NCBI GenBank assembly: GCA_045653945.1
Contig: JAZOML010000033.1
Location: 1 to 64,000, forward strand
DNA: 64,000 nt
DNA from: SIG673 sp045653945
GTDB lineage: Bacteria; Bacillota; Clostridia; Oscillospirales; CAG-272
Direction: 5' to 3'
The notes below the pieces were generated by a model. It made no database searches, was not told the origin of the DNA, and was given only the letters and a program-made list of their open reading frames with translations. Positions 42,257-51,524 of this stretch are shown here, in pieces. The position numbers and the translations under genes were made by a program. Each line of letters begins with the position of its first letter. The stretch's first letter is position 1.

Positions 42257-42657
42257 TATTTTTTAAAAAATTATTTTTAGCATTGCTTGTCGGTGCAATT
42301 ACCTGCAGTGTGCTTTTACTTGTTTTTTCGGCAATACTTTCCCGTCAGGACGATCCGAGTAAGCTTTTAGATGTATTTTCGGTAGCTTCACTGCTTGTGG
42401 GGGCGTTTGTTTGCGGAAAAATGTCAACTCTCGGACTTGAAGAAAAGGCTTTGCAGGGGATTTTATCGGGCGTGTGCTTTGCACTCCTTGTGCTACTCCC
42501 CTCGGTTTTGCTATCCGATTTTGGCGCTGGCTCACTTCTTAAACTGCTTACAACGGTGATTATCGCATTTTCGGGTGCGATGCTCGGTGGCAAAAGTGGG
42601 GGACGCGTACGTTCCTCTAAAAAACGAAAGAACGTGGTAAAAAGATACGCAAGATAA
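42247..42657 (+). CDS. TIGR04086 (YrzE-like) small membrane protein
   Basis: This is a 136-residue protein with four hydrophobic segments and a strongly basic C-terminal tail (SSKKRKNVVKRYAR). The spans are spaced as in the TIGR04086/YrzE family, which often lies next to yajC in Clostridia and has no known function. TGGGG lies 9 bases before the ATG at 42247. Longer GTG 42232 and ATG 42238 forms would overlap that site. The start codon lies in a long inverted repeat (see 42181-42256). Confidence 0.78.
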   Translation: MRLIFFKKLFLALLVGAITCSVLLLVFSAILSRQDDPSKLLDVFSVASLLVGAFVCGKMSTLGLEEKALQGILSGVCFALLVLLPSVLLSDFGAGSLLKLLTTVIIAFSGAMLGGKSGGRVRSSKKRKNVVKRYAR

Positions 42658-42681
42658 ATTTTAAAGAAAAGGAAGTTGAAT

Positions 42682-43356
42682 ATGGTAAATATAGGAAACG
42701 ATTGGGACGAAATTCTCGACGGCGAATTTGAAAAGGAATATTACCTGAAAATAAGACAGATACTTAAAAACGAATATTTCAGTACAACGGTATTTCCGCC
42801 GATGCACGATATTTTCAATGCCCTTAAATATACCCCGAGAGAGAAGACCAAGGTGGTAATTTTGGGTCAGGACCCATATCATGAGGTAGGTCAGGCACAC
42901 GGACTTTCCTTTTCGGTAAAAAAAGGAGTTAAAATTCCCCCGTCGCTTGTAAATATCTATAAGGAGCTTAAAACCGATATCGGTATGAAAACACCAAATC
43001 ACGGAGAGCTTACCTCTTGGGCAAAGCAGGGAGTTATGCTTCTTAACGCTACTCTTACGGTGCGTGAGCATCAGGCAAATAGCCACCAGAATATCGGTTG
43101 GAGCATTTTCACCGACGAGATTATCAAAAAGCTTGACGAATGCGATAACCCAATGGTCTTTATTTTGTGGGGCGGAAACGCTCGAAAAAAGAAATGCTAC
43201 ATAACCAATAAAAATCACCTGATACTAGAAAGTGCACACCCCTCACCCCTGTCCGCATATAACGGATTTTTCGGTTCACGCCCCTTTTCAAAGGCAAATA
43301 AATTCCTTGAAGAACACGGAGTTGAACCGATAAACTGGGCGTCGGTGCTTGAATAA
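42682..43356 (+). CDS. ung: Uracil-DNA glycosylase
   Basis: This is a family 1 UDG that removes uracil from DNA. The catalytic water-activating motif VVILGQDPYHEVGQAHGLSF is at about 56-75. GVMLLNATLTVREHQANSH is the uracil-binding segment, and HPSPLSAYNGFFGSRPF at about 187-203 is the DNA-intercalation loop. The length of 224 is normal. ATG at 42682 has GGAAG 6 bases upstream; the TTG at 42676 overlaps the site. Confidence 0.96.
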   Translation: MVNIGNDWDEILDGEFEKEYYLKIRQILKNEYFSTTVFPPMHDIFNALKYTPREKTKVVILGQDPYHEVGQAHGLSFSVKKGVKIPPSLVNIYKELKTDIGMKTPNHGELTSWAKQGVMLLNATLTVREHQANSHQNIGWSIFTDEIIKKLDECDNPMVFILWGGNARKKKCYITNKNHLILESAHPSPLSAYNGFFGSRPFSKANKFLEEHGVEPINWASVLE

Positions 43357-43358
43357 AT

Positions 43359-43395
43359 AAAAATGAGCTTAGTCAATCGACTGGGCTCATTTTTT
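43359..43395. terminator. Terminator between ung and the AraC-family gene
   Basis: AAAAATGAGCTTAGTC pairs with GACTGGGCTCATTTTT (one G-T pair) around AATC. Confidence 0.9.
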
Positions 43396-43398
43396 GTT

Positions 43399-44232
43399 TT
43401 ATGTAATTTTAAATGGGGTAGTGGCTTTTTGTTGCTCCATTATTTTTTTTGATATTTTTTGCTTATTGCGGTATTCAGTGGGGGTAATACCAAGCACCCT
43501 TTTGAAGGTACGCATAAAATGTACGTCGTTTTTATAGCCGCAAAGCTCTGAAATTTCCTTAATTTGAATATCGGTGCTGAAAAGCAGATATTTTGCGTAT
43601 TCGATTCGGCTTGTCAAAATGTCAGTGGAAATAGTTGTGTTAAAAGTAGTCTTGTAAAGATGATGCAGGTGTGAGCGACTGATACTGAGATTAAGACAGA
43701 TGCTTTCAATGCTCCAATCCTTGTCAGGATAGCTATATATATCGGAACGCAGCTTTGATAAAGCTTCATAGTATATTCCCTCACCGCTTGGCACAGGAGT
43801 TTTCCGAGATTCGGCAAGCTTTAATAGGATAAGTCTTAAAAAGAGGGAAACGGAGTCATCGGAATATAAGTTGTTTGAATAAAGCTCGTAGAAAACACTT
43901 TTTATCAGTGATGATAAAATAGAAGAATTGTGCGTTTGCAAAATGGTATCAAACTCAACGCCGAGTGATTTGAGTTCGTCATACTCATTTTTATCAAGCT
44001 CAAAATGTATCCAATCGTTTATAAATTTATCTTTTGCTGCTCCGTATATCTGCGGAGTTCCTTTTTTATAAGCAATTACAGAGTCTTTTGGTGCTACTAT
44101 GCGTTCTCCGTTTAATATAAAAAAGGCTTCTGTCTTTATTATAAGCAGTACGTAATCTCCCGAACCGTGCGGGCGGTTTACAACGAAGTCTGCGGAATGT
44201 GTGTACTTATATCCTGCGTTTACAACTTTCAT
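43399..44232 (-). CDS. AraC-family transcriptional regulator
   Basis: This 277-residue regulator has an N-terminal cupin-like sugar-sensing domain at about 1-150. Its C-terminal double helix-turn-helix is at about 170-265: WSIESICLNLSISRSHLHHL is the first HTH, and IKEISELCGYKNDVHFMRTF and LGITPTEYRN form the second. It is divergent from a GH51 arabinofuranosidase gene with a 110-base gap, so it probably activates that gene in response to arabinose-containing sugars. That link is inferred from position. Confidence 0.9.
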   Translation of the reverse strand: MKVVNAGYKYTHSADFVVNRPHGSGDYVLLIIKTEAFFILNGERIVAPKDSVIAYKKGTPQIYGAAKDKFINDWIHFELDKNEYDELKSLGVEFDTILQTHNSSILSSLIKSVFYELYSNNLYSDDSVSLFLRLILLKLAESRKTPVPSGEGIYYEALSKLRSDIYSYPDKDWSIESICLNLSISRSHLHHLYKTTFNTTISTDILTSRIEYAKYLLFSTDIQIKEISELCGYKNDVHFMRTFKRVLGITPTEYRNKQKISKKIMEQQKATTPFKIT

Positions 44233-44280
44233 ATAATTTCCCCATAGGACAAAATATCAGTTTTTATACATTATATATCA

Positions 44281-44309
44281 TTGCGTCAAATAAGTCAATA
44301 GTGTATAAT
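44281..44309 (+). promoter_or_regulatory. Promoter for the GH51 gene
   Basis: TTGCGT (44281-44286), 17-base spacer, TATAAT (44304-44309). The weak -35 fits an activator-dependent promoter. Confidence 0.65.
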
Positions 44310-44342
44310 CATATTGTATTCTAAAAAAGAGGTATAAAATAT

Positions 44343-45851
44343 ATGAAAGCAAAGCTTATAGTAAACAAAAATTATGAGATAGGGAAAATAGATGATAGAA
44401 TATACGGTTCGTTTATCGAGCACCTCGGCAGAGCCGTTTACAGCGGCATTTATGAGCCGACGCACGAAAGCGCAGACGATATGGGCTTCAGGGGTGACGT
44501 TATTGATATGGTAAAGCAGCTTAACGTCCCGATAGTGCGTTATCCCGGTGGTAACTTTGTGTCAGGCTACGAATGGGAAGACGGAACGGGAGATAAAACA
44601 AAGCGCCCGAAGCGTGCCGAGCTTGCTTGGGGTACAGTTGAAACTAACGAGGTCGGAATTGATGAATTTCAGGAGTGGGCAAGGCGTGCTAATTCCGAGG
44701 TAATGATGGCGGTAAACCTTGGCACAAGAGGACCTGCCGACGCCCAGCATCTGCTTGAATACTGTAACCTTAATACCGATACGAAATATGCAAAAATGCG
44801 TAAGGAAAACGGATTTGAAAAACCTTTTGGTATAAAAACGTGGTGTCTTGGTAACGAAATGGACGGACCGTGGCAGATATGCGGCAAAACCGCCGAGGAG
44901 TATGGCAGAATAGCCTGTGAAACGGCGAAAATTATGAAATTCACCGACCCGTCTATTGAACTTGTTGCATGTGGAAGCTCATTTCTCGAAATGCCGACCT
45001 TTGGGGATTGGGAGCTGACGGTTCTTGAGCATACCTACGATTACGTTGATTATATTTCAATGCATCAATATTACCGAAATACAAAAAACAACGCCCCCGA
45101 ATTTCTCGGCAAAAGCGTTATTATGAACAGATTTATAAAGGACGTTGCCTCGCTCTGTGATGCCGTTAAAGCAAAAAAACACTCAGATAAGACGATAAAT
45201 ATTTCGTTTGACGAGTGGAACGTATGGTATCACGTTCCTACAGCCGAAAAGGATGCGCAGGGCAATGAAATTGAGCGTTGGTCGGTAGCACCGCATCAGC
45301 TTGAGGATATTTATACCTTTGAGGACGCTCTTGTTGTCGGTACACTTCTTATGACCTTGCAAAACAATTGCGACAGAGTTAAGATGGCTTGTCTTGCACA
45401 GCTTGTAAACGTCATTGCACCCATAATGACCGAAAACGGCGGTAAGGCTTGGGCGCAAAGCATTTTCTATCCATTTATGTACGGTTCTATTAACGGAAGA
45501 GGCGCAGCTATGCGTATAATTAAGGAATGTGATAGCTATAAAACAAGCTACGCAGACGTGCCGTACCTTGAAAGCTCGGTAATACATAATGCTGAAAAAA
45601 GGACGTTAACTGTATTTGCGGTCAACCGCTCACTTGATGAGGATATGAGCCTTGACCTTAATTTTGAAAGCTTTGGTGATTGCAAAATAACGGAGCATAT
45701 AGAGCTTTATCACGATGACCTTAAATCCACGAATAGCGCAGAAAAGCAATCCATCGCACCCGCAAAGCGTGAAATACCCGATGTGTCATCGCAAAACCAC
45801 AGTGTTTTACTTAAGAAGCATTCTTATAACGTAATTAAATTCACCTATTAA
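44343..45851 (+). CDS. abfA: GH51 alpha-L-arabinofuranosidase
   Basis: This is a retaining glycosidase that releases arabinofuranose from arabino-oligosaccharides. YGSFIEHLGRAVYSGIYEP at about 21-39 is typical. The general acid/base Glu is in WCLGNEMDGPWQ (about residue 173) and the nucleophile Glu in ISFDEWNVWY (about residue 291). A C-terminal beta-sandwich follows. With 502 residues and no signal peptide it should act in the cytoplasm on imported oligosaccharides. No sugar transporter is adjacent. It is paired with the divergent AraC regulator and ends in a strong terminator. Confidence 0.96.
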   Translation: MKAKLIVNKNYEIGKIDDRIYGSFIEHLGRAVYSGIYEPTHESADDMGFRGDVIDMVKQLNVPIVRYPGGNFVSGYEWEDGTGDKTKRPKRAELAWGTVETNEVGIDEFQEWARRANSEVMMAVNLGTRGPADAQHLLEYCNLNTDTKYAKMRKENGFEKPFGIKTWCLGNEMDGPWQICGKTAEEYGRIACETAKIMKFTDPSIELVACGSSFLEMPTFGDWELTVLEHTYDYVDYISMHQYYRNTKNNAPEFLGKSVIMNRFIKDVASLCDAVKAKKHSDKTINISFDEWNVWYHVPTAEKDAQGNEIERWSVAPHQLEDIYTFEDALVVGTLLMTLQNNCDRVKMACLAQLVNVIAPIMTENGGKAWAQSIFYPFMYGSINGRGAAMRIIKECDSYKTSYADVPYLESSVIHNAEKRTLTVFAVNRSLDEDMSLDLNFESFGDCKITEHIELYHDDLKSTNSAEKQSIAPAKREIPDVSSQNHSVLLKKHSYNVIKFTY

Positions 45852-45854
45852 AAT

Positions 45855-45893
45855 AAAAATGGGCAGAGCTAAAATTAAGCTCTGCCCGTTTTT
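45855..45893. terminator. Terminator between abfA and the amino acid ABC operon
   Basis: AAAATGGGCAGAGCT-type arm pairs with AGCTCTGCCCGTTTT around AAAATTA. A and T tracts on the two sides suit both operons. Confidence 0.9.
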
Positions 45894-45898
45894 GTAAA

Positions 45899-46717
45899 TT
45901 ATAAATTTGTTTTTCCGAGGAATGCCTGAAGTATTGGGCTTTTTGGATTGCCGAAAACCTCGTCCGGCGTACCTGCTTCTTCGATTACTCCGTTTGCCAT
46001 AAAGATTACCTTATCTGCAACGTGTGCGGCAAATTCCATCTCGTGGGTTACGACTATCATTGTGCTGTCGCTCGATTTCAGACCTCTGATTACGTTAAGA
46101 ACCTCGCCCGTAAGCTCGGGGTCAAGAGCCGAGGTTGGCTCGTCAAAGCACAGTATATCGGGAGTAAGAGCAAGAGCTCTTGCAATAGCGGCTCTCTGCT
46201 GCTGACCGCCCGAAAGCTGACAGGGATAAAATCCCGCCTTTTCGGTAAGTCCAACCTTTTCAAGCAAAGCCATTGCCTTTTCGTTGAACTCGTCCTTTAC
46301 CGCCGCCTTTTTTTCCTTGTACTCGGCCTTGGTGATTTCCTTTGCCTTATACTGCTTTTTTAATTCGTCATAACGGAGCAGCTTTGCGGCGAGAGTTAAA
46401 TTATCAAGCACCGTGTACTGCGGAAAGAGATTGAACTGCTGGAATACAAGCCCGAAATGAAGCCTGCGAAGACGCTTTTCGCTGTCGCTTAAATTCTTGT
46501 TTTCCTCGGCATCAAAATAGGTTTTTCCGTCTACGGTTATAGTACCCGTATCGGGAGTTTCAAGATAGTTAAGACAACGCAGAAGCGTCGTTTTACCGCT
46601 ACCCGATGAGCCGATTATGGCAAGGACCTCACCCTTTTCAAGAGTGAAATTTATACCCTTTAAAACCTCGGTATTATCAAAGCTTTTAAATATGTTTTGT
46701 ACTTCAAGAAATGCCAT
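45899..46717 (-). CDS. Polar amino acid ABC transporter, ATP-binding protein
   Basis: This cytoplasmic ATPase powers the importer encoded with it. Walker A is GSSGSGKTT at about 35-43, the Q-loop region is FQQFNLFPQYTVLDNLTLA, the signature is LSGGQQQRAAIARAL and Walker B is ILCFDEPTSALDPE. Between the Q-loop and the signature a Lys/Glu-rich stretch at about 118-150 is longer than in the usual GlnQ/HisP proteins of about 240 residues. The total is 272. It is last in the operon, 48 bases after the permease. Confidence 0.93.
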   Translation of the reverse strand: MAFLEVQNIFKSFDNTEVLKGINFTLEKGEVLAIIGSSGSGKTTLLRCLNYLETPDTGTITVDGKTYFDAEENKNLSDSEKRLRRLHFGLVFQQFNLFPQYTVLDNLTLAAKLLRYDELKKQYKAKEITKAEYKEKKAAVKDEFNEKAMALLEKVGLTEKAGFYPCQLSGGQQQRAAIARALALTPDILCFDEPTSALDPELTGEVLNVIRGLKSSDSTMIVVTHEMEFAAHVADKVIFMANGVIEEAGTPDEVFGNPKSPILQAFLGKTNL

Positions 46718-46765
46718 TAAAATATCTCCGTTTTAAGGGACTGCCACAGACAGTCCCTTATGTTT

Positions 46766-47410
46766 TTAAATTTTGTAGTAGCTTTGCTTTTTTTCAAGAT
46801 ATCCAAAGAGAAGTGTGAGAGCACCGACAAATATTAGATAGAATACCGCTGTGTAGAAGAGCGGCCATATCATAGCCTGTCCTGCAAGAAGTAGCTCCGC
46901 CTTTTTTATGACTTCGACAACCATAATAACACGAGCAAGAGCGGTATCCTTTACAAGCGTGATAATTTCGTTGCCCATAGGGGGAATTATGCGCTTGAAT
47001 ACCTGTTGAAGCGTTACTCTTGTGAATATTTGGAATTTTGTCATCCCAAGGACAAGTCCCGCCTCGGTTTGACCTATCGGAACTGCCTCGATACCAGCTC
47101 TGAAAATTTCAGAAAAATAGCAGGCGTAATTTATAATGAAGGCTACAAGAGCAGCGGGAAAACGGTCAAGTGAGCTAAGACCTATAAATCCCGGCACGTA
47201 GAATACAATAAATACCTGAAGCATCAGCGGAACACCGCGAATAATCCAAACAAAGACCTTTACCGCATAGCTTATCGGCTTAATTTTGGACATTGAGCCA
47301 AATGAAATAATAAGACCGAGTGGCAAAGCGAATACAAGCGTGAATAAGAAAAGCTCACAGGTAGTAGCAAAGCCTTCAAGAAGATATAGTGTTACGTCAA
47401 TAAAGGACAT
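46766..47410 (-). CDS. Polar amino acid ABC transporter, permease
   Basis: This membrane subunit of the HisM/GlnP family has about five spans in 214 residues. The cytoplasmic coupling (EAA) loop reads EIFRAGIEAVPIGQTEAGLVLGMT at about 100-123, here cited as EIFRAGIEAVPIGQ and the following residues. WIIRGVPLMLQVF near 54 is also typical. Its start overlaps the binding-protein stop by one base (TAATG). Confidence 0.93.
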   Translation of the reverse strand: MSFIDVTLYLLEGFATTCELFLFTLVFALPLGLIISFGSMSKIKPISYAVKVFVWIIRGVPLMLQVFIVFYVPGFIGLSSLDRFPAALVAFIINYACYFSEIFRAGIEAVPIGQTEAGLVLGMTKFQIFTRVTLQQVFKRIIPPMGNEIITLVKDTALARVIMVVEVIKKAELLLAGQAMIWPLFYTAVFYLIFVGALTLLFGYLEKKQSYYKI

Positions 47411-48249
47411 TATTTTGCGGTTTTCTTAGCGAGAAGAGATGCGGTGATGGTTACGTCATACTTAGTAGCGAGTGCTTCAAGCTTACCGTTGTTGAGGAGA
47501 ACAAGGATAGCATCGTTAACCTTTTCAGCAAAGTCGCTGTTCTTTCTGAAGCCAACGGAGTACTCCTCGGTTTCAATTTGAATAGCGCTTGCCTTTACAA
47601 GATCGGGATAAGCACTTGTTCCGCACTTTTCATTTGCGAGAAGAACGTCAACAACGATAAAGTCAACCTTACCTGCCTGAAGCTCGGTAAATGCATCAAT
47701 CTGAGATGTAACAGGGAACTGCTTGTTTTCGTCAGTTACAACGGAGGTTGCAAAGGTTGCGCCTGCGGAGCCTGCCTCATAAGCTACCTTTTTGCCTGCA
47801 AGAGCGTCCTTTGAGGTGAAGCTTGCGAGGTCGCCGTTTCTTACAACTACGCACTGTGCGTTGTCAAGATATGCGTAAGAGAAGGTAACCTTGTCGGAAC
47901 GCTGAATTCCGTCATCGTCTGCGCAGTTGGAGGTGAAACCGTTCCAGAGGCAGTCTACCTTGTTACCGTTGAGTTCAAGGTACTTGTTGCCCCACTCAAT
48001 AATTTGGAATTTTACCTCAACCCCGAGAACCTCAGCAACAAGCTGAGCAAACTCGGTATCAAATCCGGTGAGGGTTGTGCCGTCCTCTGCATAGTAGTTC
48101 ATAGGCTCGTAAATGGTCATACCAACGGTAAAGTAACCGTTCTGTTCAATAACCTTCCAGTCCTCAACAACGGGGTCGCCACAGGAAACCATCGCAAATG
48201 CGCTAACACACATAAGAAGCGCAAGAGCGAGTGCCAAAATCTTTTTCAT
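47410..48249 (-). CDS. Amino acid ABC transporter, substrate-binding lipoprotein
   Basis: This is an extracellular solute-binding protein of family 3. The signal peptide MKKILALALALLMCVSAFA ends in a lipobox with Cys 23, so it is lipid-anchored. GYFTVGMTIYEPMNYYAEDG and LTGFDTEFAQLVAEVLG are the family opening, and KKVAYEAGSAGATF and DFIVVDVLLANE are ligand-pocket segments. The ATG at 48249 has AAGGAG 8 bases upstream; the longer frame to 48339 is rejected. The substrate is a polar amino acid, but which one is not clear. Confidence 0.93.
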   Translation of the reverse strand: MKKILALALALLMCVSAFAMVSCGDPVVEDWKVIEQNGYFTVGMTIYEPMNYYAEDGTTLTGFDTEFAQLVAEVLGVEVKFQIIEWGNKYLELNGNKVDCLWNGFTSNCADDDGIQRSDKVTFSYAYLDNAQCVVVRNGDLASFTSKDALAGKKVAYEAGSAGATFATSVVTDENKQFPVTSQIDAFTELQAGKVDFIVVDVLLANEKCGTSAYPDLVKASAIQIETEEYSVGFRKNSDFAEKVNDAILVLLNNGKLEALATKYDVTITASLLAKKTAK

Positions 48250-48342
48250 AATTTTTTCTCCTTTGAAAAATAAAAAATATTCCGTCAATCTTTTTGGGAT
48301 ACTCAACTCGTTTTGGATGTCCCTTAAAAGCACTGACAACTT

Positions 48343-48371
48343 ATTATAGCAATAATATTATAAAAAGTCAA
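48343..48371 (-). promoter_or_regulatory. Promoter of the amino acid ABC operon
   Basis: On the minus strand TTGACT (48371-48366), 17-base spacer ending in TTGC, TATAAT (48348-48343). A leader of about 85 nt follows, containing GGGA/TCCC half-sites. Confidence 0.85.
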
Positions 48372-48425
48372 GTGTTTTGCAAAAATATACGGTGTGTATT
48401 CATTTTTGCTAACTAGGGGTTAGAT

Positions 48426-49256
48426 TTAAATTTTAAACCGCCTTGCATAAGAGCATTTGCGGCAAAGCTCCTCGGTTGCTTTTTTGCACTGGAAGCCGTT
48501 TTTGATTGCAAGGGCTCTTTTACTGCTCAGGATATCCTCAATTTCATCATCAAAAATATTGCCTAAAGCGATATCGCCCTCGTGGTCAAGACAGCAGGGA
48601 ACAACCGTTCCGTCGCATAGTACCCCGAAATGGTCATTAAGCCCTTGACAAAATACCTTTTCGCCAAAATTCTCGGCGCTCATATCGGGCCAAACGAAAC
48701 GGTCTGCGTATTCAAGATGTAATTTCGAGCGAAGCCTTGCGCCTCTTTGTGAGGTCTGCTCGGGCGCGCCGAAGCGCTCCGAAATCAAACGCTCCGTCAT
48801 CTCGTTTTTAGTATCACTGACACCGCCGTTCCAAAGACGGAGAACAACAAGTACGCCGCTTTTTGACGCCTTGTCCGCAAAATCAAGGCAGGCGTCTATG
48901 TATTTTTTGTGTTCCTCATTGCTTCCGTCCTCAAAGGAGTGGAGTGAAATGTTGACTTTGTAAACACCGCTTGCAATAAGCTCGTCGCCTCGTTTTTCAA
49001 GAATCGAACCGTTTGTGGTAACGGCACTTTTAAAGCCCATAGCGTTAGCAATCTCGATAAATCTCGGAAGGAGTGGGTGAGTAAGCGGCTCACCCATAAC
49101 GTGATAGTAGATATAATTAGTTACACCCTTTATCTTTGTCGCAATTTCGGTAAATTCCGCCTCGCTCATAAGCCTCGGCACACGCCTTGTTTTCGGACAA
49201 AAGGAGCAGCTTTTGTTACATATATTCGTAATTTCAACGTAAGCTCTGGAATACAT
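48426..49256 (-). CDS. Radical SAM protein with SPASM-like C-terminal cysteines
   Basis: This Fe-S enzyme uses S-adenosylmethionine to make a 5'-deoxyadenosyl radical. The cluster motif is CNKSCSFC (CX3CX2C) at about 13-20, and GEPLTHP at about 56-62 is the SAM-binding GGE-like site. The C-terminus has CQGL, CDGTVVPCC and CRKC at about 206-272, the pattern of a SPASM auxiliary-cluster domain. Such proteins modify peptides or proteins. No precursor peptide gene is obvious nearby. It is a single gene divergent from glnN. Confidence 0.85.
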   Translation of the reverse strand: MYSRAYVEITNICNKSCSFCPKTRRVPRLMSEAEFTEIATKIKGVTNYIYYHVMGEPLTHPLLPRFIEIANAMGFKSAVTTNGSILEKRGDELIASGVYKVNISLHSFEDGSNEEHKKYIDACLDFADKASKSGVLVVLRLWNGGVSDTKNEMTERLISERFGAPEQTSQRGARLRSKLHLEYADRFVWPDMSAENFGEKVFCQGLNDHFGVLCDGTVVPCCLDHEGDIALGNIFDDEIEDILSSKRALAIKNGFQCKKATEELCRKCSYARRFKI

Positions 49257-49281
49257 ATTTTTGCTCCTTTCTTTTTTTAAA

Positions 49282-49310
49282 ATTTTATCACAAAAGCCCT
49301 ATTTTGTCAA
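49282..49310 (-). promoter_or_regulatory. Promoter of the radical SAM gene
   Basis: On the minus strand TTGACA (49310-49305), 17-base spacer, TAAAAT (49287-49282). GGAG lies shortly before the ATG. Confidence 0.83.
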
Positions 49311-49348
49311 CCAAATAATAAAAAATGCTTAAATATATAATATTTCTA

Positions 49349-49377
49349 TTGACAAAATACGCAAGCAACTGTATAAT
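49349..49377 (+). promoter_or_regulatory. Consensus promoter of glnN
   Basis: TTGACA (49349-49354), 17-base spacer, TATAAT (49372-49377). It lies back to back with the radical SAM promoter. Confidence 0.9.
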
Positions 49378-49429
49378 TTAAGAGTAAAAATATTTTTAAA
49401 GCATTTTAATTGAAATAAAGGATAAAGCT

Positions 49430-51523
49430 ATGATAAACGTACCCGAAATGTTTGGAAATATGGTGTTCAGCGACACCGTTATGAGAGAAAGACTGCCAAA
49501 AGAGGTCTATAAATCTCTGATTAAAACTATTGAGAGAGGTAAGGCTATTGACCCCTCTATTTCCGACTGCGTTGCTGCCGCAATGAAGGACTGGGCAATA
49601 GAGAAGGGCGCAACTCACTATACCCATTGGTTTCAACCCTTAACGGGCTTTACCGCAGAAAAGCACGATGCTTTCATTACCCCCGTTGGTAACTGCAAGG
49701 TAATAATGGAATTTTCGGGCAAGGAGCTTATCAAGGGCGAATCCGACGCTTCCTCGTTCCCCTCGGGTGGACTTCGCGCAACCTTTGAGGCAAGAGGGTA
49801 TACCGCTTGGGACCCCGCTTCATACGCATTCGTAAAGGACGGCTCGCTCTATATTCCCACCGCATTTTGCTCCTATAACGGCGAGGCTCTTGACTCCAAA
49901 ACACCGCTTCTTCGCTCAATGGACACGGTAAGTGAGCAAATGATAAGAATACTCCGCCTTTTCGGTGATGACACTACAAAGCGTGTCTACTGTACCGTCG
50001 GAGCAGAGCAGGAATACTTCCTTATTGACAAGGAGGACTATAAAAAACGTAAGGATATTATATATTCGGGAAGAACGCTTTTCGGCTCAAACGCACCCAA
50101 AGGTCAGGAAATGGAAGACCACTACTTTGGTCGCCTTAAAACAAGAGTAAGCGCATTTATGCACGAGCTTGATACCGAGCTTTGGTCGCTTGGTATTAAC
50201 GCAAAAACCAAGCATAACGAGGGCGCACCCGCACAGCACGAGCTTGCGCCAATGTTCACAACGGCAAACCTTGCCGTTGACCAAAACGTCCTTATCATGG
50301 ACTGTATGAAGAAGATAGCGGAAAAGCACGGACTCGTTTGCCTGCTCCACGAAAAGCCCTTTAAGGGCGTAAACGGCTCGGGTAAGCACGATAACTGGTC
50401 GCTTTCCACCGATACCGGCAAAAACCTTATGAAGCCGGGTAAAACTCCCGAAGAAAACGCACAGTTTATGCTTATTTTAGCGGCAACGGTAAGAGCGGTT
50501 GACGAATACGCTGACCTGCTTCGTATGTCGGTAGCATCGGCAGGAAACGACCACCGACTCGGTGCAAACGAAGCTCCCCCCGCAATTATTTCTATGTTTG
50601 TTGGCGACGAGCTTGAAGCGATAATCGACTCGATAGTTGATGGCACAGCATATAAAAAGGTACAGGGCGCGCAGATGAACCTCGGCGTTCCCTCACTGCC
50701 CACCTTCCAAAAGGATAACACCGACAGAAACCGTACCTCTCCGTTTGCATTTACGGGTAACAAATTTGAATTCCGTATGCCGGGCTCAAGCCAAAACGTG
50801 GCGTTCCCCAACGTAGTTTTAAATACTGCTATGGCTCAGGTGCTTTTTGAAATGGCAAACGAGCTTGAAAAGGCAAAGGACTTTGATGCGGCAGTAAAAA
50901 AGATAATCAAGGATACCTTGACCGCTCATAAGAGGGTAATTTTCAATGGCAACGGCTACTCTGACGAGTGGGAAAAGGAAGCGGCAAGACGCGGACTTCC
51001 CAATATGAAAAAGTCGGTTGACGCCTTTGCCTGCCTTACGGCTGAGAAGAACGTAAAGCTCTTTGAGGCAAGGGGCGTTATGAGCCGCTCCGAGCTTTAT
51101 TCCCGTCAGGAAATCTACTATGAAAACTACGCCAAAACCCTCAATATCGAGGCAAGAGCGATGCTTGAAATGGCTCGCCGCGACTTTATCCCTGCGGTTG
51201 AAAAATACCTCTCGCTCCTTGCAAAAACGGCGAAAAATAAACTCGCAATCGCACCCGAAATGTGCGTAACCGTTGAAAAGAGCCTTATAAATAAGCTCTC
51301 AACCTATACCGCCGAAGCGCTTGAAATTTCGGATAGACTTGAAGCACTTGCTTATGAGATAAGAAAAATGCCAAGAGGCGAGGCACAGGCAAGACGCTAC
51401 TGCTACGAAATTATTCCTATGATGGACGAGCTTCGTGAAAGAGTTGACAATATGGAACGCTACACCGACGCATCGGTCTGGCCCGTTCCTACCTACGGTC
51501 AGCTGACGTATTACGTTGACTAA
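49430..51523 (+). CDS. glnN: Glutamine synthetase type III
   Basis: This enzyme makes glutamine from glutamate, ammonia and ATP in the cytoplasm. The length of 697 residues is that of the type III (GlnN) class, not type I. The N-terminal type III domain has THYTHWFQPLTG. The catalytic core carries GAEQEYFLID at about 194, NEGAPAQHELAP at about 263 and VNGSGKHDNWSL at about 306. NDHRLGANEAPPA is at about 367, and a long helical C-terminal domain ends the protein. Its ATG is 52 bases after the promoter end. A terminator follows. Confidence 0.97.
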   Translation: MINVPEMFGNMVFSDTVMRERLPKEVYKSLIKTIERGKAIDPSISDCVAAAMKDWAIEKGATHYTHWFQPLTGFTAEKHDAFITPVGNCKVIMEFSGKELIKGESDASSFPSGGLRATFEARGYTAWDPASYAFVKDGSLYIPTAFCSYNGEALDSKTPLLRSMDTVSEQMIRILRLFGDDTTKRVYCTVGAEQEYFLIDKEDYKKRKDIIYSGRTLFGSNAPKGQEMEDHYFGRLKTRVSAFMHELDTELWSLGINAKTKHNEGAPAQHELAPMFTTANLAVDQNVLIMDCMKKIAEKHGLVCLLHEKPFKGVNGSGKHDNWSLSTDTGKNLMKPGKTPEENAQFMLILAATVRAVDEYADLLRMSVASAGNDHRLGANEAPPAIISMFVGDELEAIIDSIVDGTAYKKVQGAQMNLGVPSLPTFQKDNTDRNRTSPFAFTGNKFEFRMPGSSQNVAFPNVVLNTAMAQVLFEMANELEKAKDFDAAVKKIIKDTLTAHKRVIFNGNGYSDEWEKEAARRGLPNMKKSVDAFACLTAEKNVKLFEARGVMSRSELYSRQEIYYENYAKTLNIEARAMLEMARRDFIPAVEKYLSLLAKTAKNKLAIAPEMCVTVEKSLINKLSTYTAEALEISDRLEALAYEIRKMPRGEAQARRYCYEIIPMMDELRERVDNMERYTDASVWPVPTYGQLTYYVD

Positions 51524-51524
51524 C

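Noticed and set aside
50122..50811. Open frame antisense to glnN (229 codons)
   Set aside because: It overlaps the catalytic core of a full-length conserved gene; low-complexity translation without motifs.
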